Origin: an uncultured Christensenella sp. | Lineage (GTDB): Bacteria; Bacillota; Clostridia; Christensenellales; Borkfalkiaceae | Assembly: GCA_905212395.1 (NCBI GenBank) | Contig: CAJMEI010000077.1 | Location: 1-6,100 of the forward strand | Length of the DNA stretch: 6,100 nucleotides | Reading direction: 5' to 3' | Shown here: piece by piece, positions 1-5,159 of the stretch | Layout of the letters: each line of letters starts with the position of its first letter | Position numbering within the stretch: position 1 is the first letter of the stretch | Made by a program: the position numbers and the translations under genes | The notes under the pieces: model-generated | What the model saw: the letters and a program-made list of their open reading frames with translations, nothing else | Told to the model about the DNA's origin: nothing | The model's database searches: none

Positions 1-858
1 TTCTAAATCGACGCAAGTAGAACTAGTTAAGTTTTGAGTTTTTAATTCGCTTATAATTAAAGCGTTTATATCGCTAATTACTTGTAATTTTAATTCGGAA
101 TTATTTTCGTTGTCGGAAGAAATTAAAAAATTCAAAGAATCGGCAACGTTTAGCTTTTTTAAATTTCGCAGTGCTTTAAATTGCCATTTATAAAAAGGAA
201 GATATTTTTTATTTAGTAGAAAAATTATTTTAATAACGCTTTTACAATATTCGTATAAAGCTAGTTGCGCCCCTGCGAAATCTTTTCTTTTTAAAATTCT
301 ATCGTAATTGTAAACGCCTGCCTGATAGCATAAAATTAAGTTTCCCGCAAGCTTCTTTAAACGGGCGTTTTCAGGCATATAGGCTAACTTTTGCCTTATT
401 TTTGAAAATTCTCCGTAACCATCGTAAAAAATTTTCCCGTTAGTTACTTCCGCCAAATAAAATTCGGGAATATTTAAAAAATCTGCTTCGCTTAAATTCC
501 CGTCTTTCGTCCCTGTTTTGGAAAACAAAAAATCTTCTAGCCTGACTACGCCTAAACGCGCTCCGCCGACGGGCGATATTAGCTGTCTTTTTAACCCCAT
601 AAATTCTTTGGGGAGTTTATTGTACGCTCTTTCTAGCTTAAACGCTTGACGAGAAGAAATTTTACTTTCGTCGGGGATAAATATCGTAAACCCCGCTTGC
701 GCGTCGTGGTCAAGGGAATATTCGTCGTCGTAGCCGAAATTTTCCGAACCGCTTCCGCATACGCCCACGCATAAATAGGGGAGTAAATCGGGAAAAGAAT
801 TTAACGCTTCCTTTCCGTATTCATTATAATATTTTTCGCAAATTTCCAAAAGTTTCAT
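1..858 (-). CDS. DUF4037-type nucleotidyltransferase-fold protein, C-terminus cut by window edge
   Basis: An open frame runs from ATG at 858 to the left window edge without a stop (286 codons visible), so the C-terminus is missing. AGCGGAG lies just upstream of the ATG and supports the start. Residues 35-52 read GSGSENFGYDDEYSLDHD, which fits the pol-beta nucleotidyltransferase pattern hG[GS]-x(9-13)-Dh[DE]h, with G37-S38 and D50/D52 as the candidate metal-binding part. KLPKEFMGLKR (80-90) and a later helical segment (about 165-235, with FLLNKKYLPFYKW) resemble what I recall of the DUF4037 family, whose N-terminal half looks like a nucleotidyltransferase and whose C-terminal half is helical. 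The substrate is unknown. It lies downstream of the TPR gene on the same strand, 138 bp away, and is probably co-transcribed. Family assignment is from memory of motifs; enzymatic activity is inference. Confidence 0.8.
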   Translation of the reverse strand, partial: MKLLEICEKYYNEYGKEALNSFPDLLPYLCVGVCGSGSENFGYDDEYSLDHDAQAGFTIFIPDESKISSRQAFKLERAYNKLPKEFMGLKRQLISPVGGARLGVVRLEDFLFSKTGTKDGNLSEADFLNIPEFYLAEVTNGKIFYDGYGEFSKIRQKLAYMPENARLKKLAGNLILCYQAGVYNYDRILKRKDFAGAQLALYEYCKSVIKIIFLLNKKYLPFYKWQFKALRNLKKLNVADSLNFLISSDNENNSELKLQVISDINALIISELKTQNLTSSTCVDLE

Positions 859-914
859 TTTTTCTCCGCTATTTTCGGCGAAATTTCTAATTTTTGCCGT
901 GTGAAAATTATTTT

Positions 915-937
915 TAAACGAAATATTTATTCGTTTA
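915..937. repeat. Inverted repeat in the gap between the TPR and DUF4037 genes
   Basis: TAAACGAA (915-922) and TTCGTTTA (930-937) are perfect 8-bp inverted arms around a 7-base loop, in the 138-bp gap between the two minus-strand genes. The minus-strand transcript would read an A-rich stretch after the hairpin and no U-run, so a classic terminator is unlikely. It could be an operator for the DUF4037 gene or an mRNA-processing hairpin. I found no convincing promoter for that gene in the gap. The sequence is very AT-rich, so chance is possible. Confidence 0.35.
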
Positions 938-996
938 CGTTTTTCTTCTTGTAAATTTCGGCGTTAAAAATTCGTAAAAAATTGCCCGAAAATTTA

Positions 997-1752
997 TTAT
1001 TTCGAATAAATTAACTCCGCTTGTTTTTTTAGCTCTTTTTCGTAAGCGAAAAAACCGTAATATCCGAACGTGGAAGAGCATTTTTCGCATACAAACGCAT
1101 AGTAGCCGTCTTTTGTTTCGTGATTATATAATAAGGAATAGGCTTTTTCAAGTAGTTCGGAAATTTTCCTTTCGCCGTTTTCGCCGTCAGTGAGTTCAAC
1201 TAAGTTGGCAATATTTAATAACGTTATGGCGTAATCTAATTCGTTAGAATGCATTTCGTTTATTTTTAAAGCTTTTTCGTAAAACAATTTTGCTTTATCG
1301 TAAAAGGTTGCTTCTACAAGAGATAAGGCGTAGTTATTATATAGCCCCGCTTTTTTTTCGTTAAATTCGTCAAGACAATTTTCGTAAACGCTTAACGCTT
1401 GTTCAAAAACGGTTAAACTTTCTTTTATCAGTCCAAACGCTTTATAACAAGTGGCGCAGTTTAATTTTGCCGTTGCGCCCGAAACTTCGTTATCGAGTTT
1501 TAATTTTTTTATTAAATTAAAAACTCTATCTACGGTTAATAAGGCTTTTTCCTTTTGGTTTGTCTTTCTGTATAGCCCCACAAGTTCGTTGCAAACGGAA
1601 AATTCACCTTTTTCGTCGCCTAAAGTATTAGCTTCCTTAAGCCAATAGTTTAAAAGATTTTCCGCGCCGACGTAATCGTTTTTAGAAAAATAGTAGTCGA
1701 GTTTTTGTAAAACTCTATCAATCGGAATAGATTTTAAAATTTTTGTTTCCAT
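997..1752 (-). CDS. Tetratricopeptide-repeat protein with C-terminal CEKC/FGYYGFF motif
   Basis: A 251-residue, all-helical, soluble protein with no signal peptide or membrane segment. TPR-like helix pairs are visible at about residues 25-60, 65-85, 98-125, 138-168 (clearest, with GLYNNYALSL and DKAKLFYEKALKI) and 174-210. TPR arrays are protein-binding scaffolds, and no catalytic motif is seen. The C-terminus contains CEKC (222-225) followed by FGYYGFF (229-235), which I recall as characteristic of a clostridial TPR family encoded beside DUF4037 proteins. The gene reads into the DUF4037 gene on the same strand, so a role as partner or regulator of that putative nucleotidyltransferase is plausible. 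ATG at 1752 is the only reasonable start, as the next Met is more than 100 residues in. No Shine-Dalgarno sequence precedes it, unlike the other genes here. Specific function is unknown. Confidence 0.85.
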   Translation of the reverse strand: METKILKSIPIDRVLQKLDYYFSKNDYVGAENLLNYWLKEANTLGDEKGEFSVCNELVGLYRKTNQKEKALLTVDRVFNLIKKLKLDNEVSGATAKLNCATCYKAFGLIKESLTVFEQALSVYENCLDEFNEKKAGLYNNYALSLVEATFYDKAKLFYEKALKINEMHSNELDYAITLLNIANLVELTDGENGERKISELLEKAYSLLYNHETKDGYYAFVCEKCSSTFGYYGFFAYEKELKKQAELIYSK

Positions 1753-1758
1753 ATATAT

Positions 1759-1787
1759 ATTTTATATAAATCGGTAAAAAAATGCAA
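1759..1787 (-). promoter_or_regulatory. Possible promoter of the TPR gene, close enough to give a leaderless mRNA
   Basis: Read on the minus strand, TTGCAT (1787-1782) is followed after 17 bp by TAAAAT (1764-1759), a 5/6 match to TATAAT. The -35 is weak (3/6). Transcription would start near 1752, on the A of the ATG, which fits the lack of a ribosome binding site. The region is AT-rich, so chance matches are easy; this is a tentative call. Confidence 0.35.
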
Positions 1788-1818
1788 TTGAAATTTTTAA
1801 AAAATTGTCGCTCGTTTA

Positions 1819-1847
1819 TTGAAATGGGGCGTGGGGTTTGATATAAT
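1819..1847 (+). promoter_or_regulatory. Strong extended -10 promoter of nrdG
   Basis: TTGAAA (1819-1824, 5/6 of consensus), a 17-bp spacer, then TATAAT (1842-1847, 6/6) preceded by TGA, giving a perfect extended -10 (TGnTATAAT). The predicted start is near 1854, leaving about 37 bases of leader before the ATG at 1891. The spacer contains TGGGGCGTGGGG, which is strikingly G-rich in this AT-rich context and may be a protein-binding site. The promoter is divergent from the TPR gene. Confidence 0.85.
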
Positions 1848-1875
1848 ATATGATAGCATTAAATTCGGCGAACTT

Positions 1876-1882
1876 AAAGGAG
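1876..1882 (+). promoter_or_regulatory. Ribosome binding site that fixes the nrdG start
   Basis: AAAGGAG lies 8 bases before ATG at 1891. It decides between this ATG and an in-frame TTG at 1819. That TTG is part of the promoter -35 box, lies upstream of the predicted transcript start, and so cannot be a translation start from this promoter. Confidence 0.88.
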
Positions 1883-1890
1883 ATACGGCA

Positions 1891-2583
1891 ATGATTATTT
1901 CGGGCTTTCAAAAACTTACGCTTTTAGATTATCCTAATCACGTTGCTTGCACCGTTTTTACGGGTGGGTGCAATTTGCGTTGTCCGTTTTGCCATAACGC
2001 TTCGTTAGTGGTGGGAGATTATGGACAAGGCGAAATTTCGCAAGAAGAAATATTTTCTACGCTAGATAAAAGAAAAGGCGTATTGGACGGCGTTGCCATA
2101 ACGGGCGGAGAACCGCTTTTGAATAACGATTTAAAAGATTTTATTATAAAGATTAAAGAAAAAGGTTTTTTGGTAAAGCTTGACACTAACGGGACTTTCC
2201 CCGATAAACTAAAAGAACTGATAGACTTAAATCTTATAGACTATTTGGCTATGGACATAAAAAACAGCAAGGAAAAATACGCTTTAACGGTAGGAAAGTC
2301 CGAGTTCGATTTATCGAGCGTAGAAGAAAGCGTTGAAATTTTACTGCATTCCGATATAGATTACGAATTTAGAACGACGGTGGTAAAAGAATTTCACGAT
2401 TTGGAAGATATAGAAAAAATATCTAAGTGGATAAAAGGCGCGAAAAAGTACTTTTTGCAAAATTTTGTTGACAGTGGAAATTTAATAGGTCAAAATTTTT
2501 CGTCGGTTGGCAAGCCTACGCTTGAAAAAATGCTTGAAATATCTAAAAAAACGTTGCCTTCAACTTTTATAAGGGGAATTTAA
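1891..2583 (+). CDS. nrdG: Anaerobic ribonucleoside-triphosphate reductase activating protein (radical SAM)
   Basis: NrdG-type activase of 230 residues. Such enzymes use a [4Fe-4S] cluster to cleave S-adenosylmethionine and create the glycyl radical on NrdD, in the cytoplasm under anoxia. The N-terminus MIISGFQKLTLLDYP is typical of the longer NrdG family (TIGR02495 type, against about 155 residues in E. coli). The cluster motif CNLRCPFC (CX3CX2C) uses Cys27, Cys31 and Cys34. TGGEP (71-75) is the SAM-contacting GGE motif, and LDTNGTFP and DYLAMDIKN follow as expected for the barrel. The C-terminal part has QNFVDSGNLI. It lies 150 bp before nrdD on the same strand and has its own promoter. No terminator is evident between the two, so read-through into nrdD is possible. 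A general radical-SAM role is the alternative, but the nrdD neighbour makes NrdG very likely. Confidence 0.93.
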   Translation: MIISGFQKLTLLDYPNHVACTVFTGGCNLRCPFCHNASLVVGDYGQGEISQEEIFSTLDKRKGVLDGVAITGGEPLLNNDLKDFIIKIKEKGFLVKLDTNGTFPDKLKELIDLNLIDYLAMDIKNSKEKYALTVGKSEFDLSSVEESVEILLHSDIDYEFRTTVVKEFHDLEDIEKISKWIKGAKKYFLQNFVDSGNLIGQNFSSVGKPTLEKMLEISKKTLPSTFIRGI

Positions 2584-2648
2584 AAGCTTTTTTCTAAATT
2601 TTACCGTTTTTACGAAAAACTATATATAGAAAAAAATAAATTAAAAAA

Positions 2649-2664
2649 ACACAAGATATTGTGG
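2649..2664. promoter_or_regulatory. NrdR box 1
   Basis: ACACAAGATATTGTGG matches the known NrdR operator (about ACACwAtATaTwGtgt). Its core is a perfect inverted repeat, CACAA (2650-2654), GATA, TTGTG (2659-2663). It lies just upstream of the -35 of the nrdD promoter. NrdR is the ATP-cone repressor that senses nucleotide state and controls reductase genes in most bacteria. Recognition is by eye; no NrdR gene is in the window. Confidence 0.8.
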
Positions 2665-2672
2665 TTTTTCTG

Positions 2673-2701
2673 TTGACTATAAAAAATAATTGTGATAGAA
2701 T
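2673..2701 (+). promoter_or_regulatory. Promoter of nrdD with extended -10
   Basis: TTGACT (2673-2678, 5/6), a 17-bp spacer, then TAGAAT (2696-2701, 5/6) preceded by TGA (extended -10). Predicted start near 2708, with a leader of about 26 bases. The second NrdR-box-like sequence fills the spacer, so NrdR binding would block polymerase. Confidence 0.82.
2680..2695. promoter_or_regulatory. NrdR box 2 (weaker, right half conserved)
   Basis: TAAAAAATAATTGTGA aligns with box 1 at a shift of exactly 31 bp (TTGTG at 2690-2694 against 2659-2663). NrdR boxes typically occur as pairs separated by 15-16 bp, about three helical turns centre to centre; here the gap is 15 bp. Only the right half is well conserved (about 9 of 16 positions). 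The spacing and its position across the promoter spacer support the call. Confidence 0.62.
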
Positions 2702-2733
2702 AAGACTACTTTACGATTTACAAGGAGAAGACA

Positions 2734-5106
2734 ATGTACAGTGTAATTAAAAGGGACGGAAAGAATGCGGAATTCGATTTGTCCAAGATTAAAAGAGCTA
2801 TAAAATCTGCGTTCGACGCGTGCAATAAGCTATATAACGACGACGTTTTGGATTTTCTTGCTTTAAAGGTTACGGCGGATTTCGAGCCGAAGATTAAAGA
2901 AGACGGAACTATTTCCGTAGAAAAAATTCAAGACAGCGTAGAAACCGTTTTAATAAAAGCGGGCTACGACGATATAGCAAAAGCTTACATTTTATACCGT
3001 AAGCAAAGGGAAAAAATCAGAAACGTAGGAACTACGCTTTTGGACTACAAAACAATAGTAGACAATTACTTACAGATTAACGATTGGAGAGTTAAAGAAA
3101 ACTCTACGGTTACTTATTCGGTAGGCGGACTTATATTGTCTAATTCGGGAGCTATAACTGCAAACTATTGGCTTAGCGAAGTATACGACGAAGAAATTGC
3201 GGACGCTCACCGTAACGCCGATATTCACATTCACGACCTTTCTATGTTAACCGGCTATTGTGCAGGTTGGTCGCTTAAACAACTTATTAAAGAAGGTTTA
3301 GGCGGCGTAGTAGGAAAAATAACTTCTTCTCCGGCAAGTCATTTATCCACGCTTTGCAACCAAATGGTAAACTTTTTGGGAATTATGCAAAACGAATGGG
3401 CGGGGGCGCAAGCGTTTTCTTCTTTCGATACTTATTTAGCGCCTTTCGTAAAAGCGGACAATTTAAGCTATAAAGAAGTTAAACAATGTATACAATCTTT
3501 TATATACGGAGTAAACACGCCTAGCCGTTGGGGAACTCAATCGCCCTTTACTAACATTACTTTGGACTGGGTTGTTCCTAACGATTTAGCCGAACTTAAC
3601 TGTATCGTCGGCGGAAAAGAAATGGATTTCCGTTATAAAGACTGCGTAAAAGAAATGGCTATGGTAAACAAAGCGTTTATCGAAATTATGATAGAAGGGG
3701 ACGCTAACGGAAGGGGCTTCCAATATCCTATTCCCACCTATTCTATCACGAGAGATTTCGATTGGTCGGAAACCGAAAACAATAAATTGTTATTCGAAAT
3801 GACCGCTAAGTACGGAACGCCATATTTTTCCAACTACATTAACAGCGATATGGAACCCAGCGACGTTCGTAGTATGTGTTGCAGACTTCGTTTGGATTTA
3901 AGAGAATTGCGTAAAAAATCAGGCGGATACTTCGGTAGCGGAGAAAGCACGGGTTCGGTAGGCGTAGTATCAATCAATATGCCTAAAATAGCGTATCTTG
4001 CAAAGGATAAAATAGACTTCTTTGAAAGATTAGATAAACTTATGGATATTTCCGCGCGTTCGTTAAAAGTAAAACGTACGGTTATAACTCAACTTCTCGA
4101 AAACGGATTATATCCTTACACGAAAAGATATTTAGGAACGTTTAACAACCACTTCTCCACGATAGGTTTAGTCGGCATGAACGAAGCTTGTTTAAACGCA
4201 AAATGGTTAGGTAAAAATCTTACCGATAAAGACGCGCAAGAATTTACCAAAGAAGTTCTTAACCACATGCGTAATAAATTATCCGATTATCAAGAAAAAT
4301 ACGGAGATTTATATAACCTAGAAGCTACTCCTGCGGAATCTACCGCATTCCGTTTTGCTAAACACGACGTAGCAAAATATCCCGACATTATAACCGCGGC
4401 TAAAAAGAAAGGAGATACGCCTTATTACACGAACTCTTCTCATTTACCCGTCGGATATACGGAAGATGTCTTTACGGCTTTGGATATTCAAGACGATTTA
4501 CAAACTTTGTACACTTCGGGAACGGTATTCCACGCATTCTTGGGCGAAAAGTTGCCCGACTGGAAATCTGCGGCTAACCTAGTAAGAAAAATTGCAGAAA
4601 ACTACAAACTTCCTTACTATACTTTATCCCCGACTTATTCCGTATGTAAAAACCACGGATATTTAGCGGGCGAAGTTTCCGTTTGTCCCGAATGTGGCGA
4701 AAGAACGGAAGTTTATTCGAGAATTACGGGATATTATAGACCCGTTCAAAACTGGAACGACGGAAAAGCGCAAGAATATAAAGACCGTAAGGTTTACGAT
4801 ATTTCTCATTCCGTATTGCACAAATCTTCTTGTTGCTGTTCCGCAAACGAAGTAGACGATTCAGTTATTATGGGAGAACAATCGGAAAGCTTATTGTTTA
4901 CTACGGCAACTTGTCCTAACTGTAAAATCGCTTGCGCGACTTTGGATAAGGCGGGATATCCGTACAAGAAATTACTTGCTAACGAACATGCGGACTTAGC
5001 TACTAAATACGGAGTAAAACAAGCTCCTACTTTGGTTGTGTTCAACGGTGGCGCAATCGAGAAATATACGGGCGTATCCGACATTAAAAAATTCTTAAAA
5101 GTTTAA
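2734..5106 (+). CDS. nrdD: Anaerobic (class III) ribonucleoside-triphosphate reductase with fused C-terminal redoxin domain
   Basis: Reduces ribonucleoside triphosphates to deoxy forms for DNA synthesis without oxygen, in the cytoplasm, using a glycyl radical made by NrdG. AAGGAG (2722-2727) sits 6 bases before the ATG. Order of parts in 790 residues: ATP cone (about 3-92, VIKRDGKNAEFDLSKIKRAI), an allosteric nucleotide sensor; the ten-stranded catalytic barrel with GYCAGWS (Cys176), NTPSRWGTQSPFTN and SMCCRLRLD (Cys382, Cys383), likely including the redox/thiyl cysteines; a zinc site (Cys638, His641, Cys651, Cys654); the glycyl-radical loop RITGYY with Gly666; a linker with three adjacent cysteines (700-702); and a redoxin-like domain (about 718-790) with CPNC (727-730), QAPT cis-proline (Pro765) and a GG at 772-773. 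E. coli NrdD (about 710 residues) uses formate and has no such domain. The fusion and the reductase gene downstream point to dithiol-dependent reduction (inference). Which barrel cysteines are catalytic needs alignment. Confidence 0.96.
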   Translation: MYSVIKRDGKNAEFDLSKIKRAIKSAFDACNKLYNDDVLDFLALKVTADFEPKIKEDGTISVEKIQDSVETVLIKAGYDDIAKAYILYRKQREKIRNVGTTLLDYKTIVDNYLQINDWRVKENSTVTYSVGGLILSNSGAITANYWLSEVYDEEIADAHRNADIHIHDLSMLTGYCAGWSLKQLIKEGLGGVVGKITSSPASHLSTLCNQMVNFLGIMQNEWAGAQAFSSFDTYLAPFVKADNLSYKEVKQCIQSFIYGVNTPSRWGTQSPFTNITLDWVVPNDLAELNCIVGGKEMDFRYKDCVKEMAMVNKAFIEIMIEGDANGRGFQYPIPTYSITRDFDWSETENNKLLFEMTAKYGTPYFSNYINSDMEPSDVRSMCCRLRLDLRELRKKSGGYFGSGESTGSVGVVSINMPKIAYLAKDKIDFFERLDKLMDISARSLKVKRTVITQLLENGLYPYTKRYLGTFNNHFSTIGLVGMNEACLNAKWLGKNLTDKDAQEFTKEVLNHMRNKLSDYQEKYGDLYNLEATPAESTAFRFAKHDVAKYPDIITAAKKKGDTPYYTNSSHLPVGYTEDVFTALDIQDDLQTLYTSGTVFHAFLGEKLPDWKSAANLVRKIAENYKLPYYTLSPTYSVCKNHGYLAGEVSVCPECGERTEVYSRITGYYRPVQNWNDGKAQEYKDRKVYDISHSVLHKSSCCCSANEVDDSVIMGEQSESLLFTTATCPNCKIACATLDKAGYPYKKLLANEHADLATKYGVKQAPTLVVFNGGAIEKYTGVSDIKKFLKV

Positions 5107-5113
5107 TAGAAAT

Positions 5114-5145
5114 TTAAAGCGTCGAAAAGCTTTTCGACGCTTTAA
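5114..5145 (+). terminator. 32-bp perfect palindrome between nrdD and the flavoprotein gene
   Basis: TTAAAGCGTCGAAAAG (5114-5129) is followed directly by its exact reverse complement (5130-5145). In RNA this gives a 14-bp stem with an AGCU loop, 7 bases after the nrdD stop. The sequence after the stem is only UUAAAAGG, with no real U-tract, so efficient intrinsic termination is doubtful. It may act as a partial terminator or a 3'-end stabiliser that lowers expression of the next gene relative to nrdD. No clear promoter lies between the hairpin and the next start codon, so some read-through seems necessary. Confidence 0.6.
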
Positions 5146-5147
5146 TT

Positions 5148-5155
5148 AAAAGGTG
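5148..5155 (+). promoter_or_regulatory. Ribosome binding site of the TrxB-like gene, beside the hairpin
   Basis: AAAAGGTG lies 4 bases before ATG at 5160, a slightly short spacing and a weaker match than AAGGAG at nrdD. It begins 2 bases after the 3' arm of the palindrome, so the folded hairpin abuts it and could affect ribosome access. Confidence 0.65.
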
Positions 5156-5159
5156 AAAT

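Noticed and set aside
876..961. CGGCGAAATTT and AAATTTCGGCG as an inverted repeat
   Set aside because: The arms do not pair fully (CGCCG against CGGCG); only 8 bp match in AT-rich sequence.
1451..1648. 65-codon open frame on the plus strand
   Set aside because: It lies wholly antisense to the well-supported TPR gene, has no recognisable motif, and its translation is low-complexity Phe/Ser-rich as expected of a shadow frame.
2582..2593. AAAAGCTTTT after nrdG, also present at the centre of the 5114-5145 palindrome
   Set aside because: A 10-bp AT-rich self-complementary word can recur by chance; the flanks differ and no repeat unit is evident.
2606..2620. GTTTTT-ACG-AAAAAC inverted repeat after nrdG
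   Set aside because: A 6-bp, almost all-AT stem with no U-run after it; too weak to call a terminator.
2644..2669. Hairpin with flanking A and T runs, possible nrdG terminator
   Set aside because: The stem has an A-G mismatch, few GC pairs, and its T-run is part of the stem. The NrdR-box match and position at the promoter explain it better.
4806..5084. 92-codon open frame on the minus strand
   Set aside because: It is antisense to the redoxin domain of nrdD, whose CPNC and cis-Pro motifs show the plus frame is real; no motif in the minus frame.
5107..5159. Separate promoter for the TrxB-like gene
   Set aside because: TTTAAT at 5141-5146 could serve as a -10, but its -35 would fall inside the palindrome with no good match.
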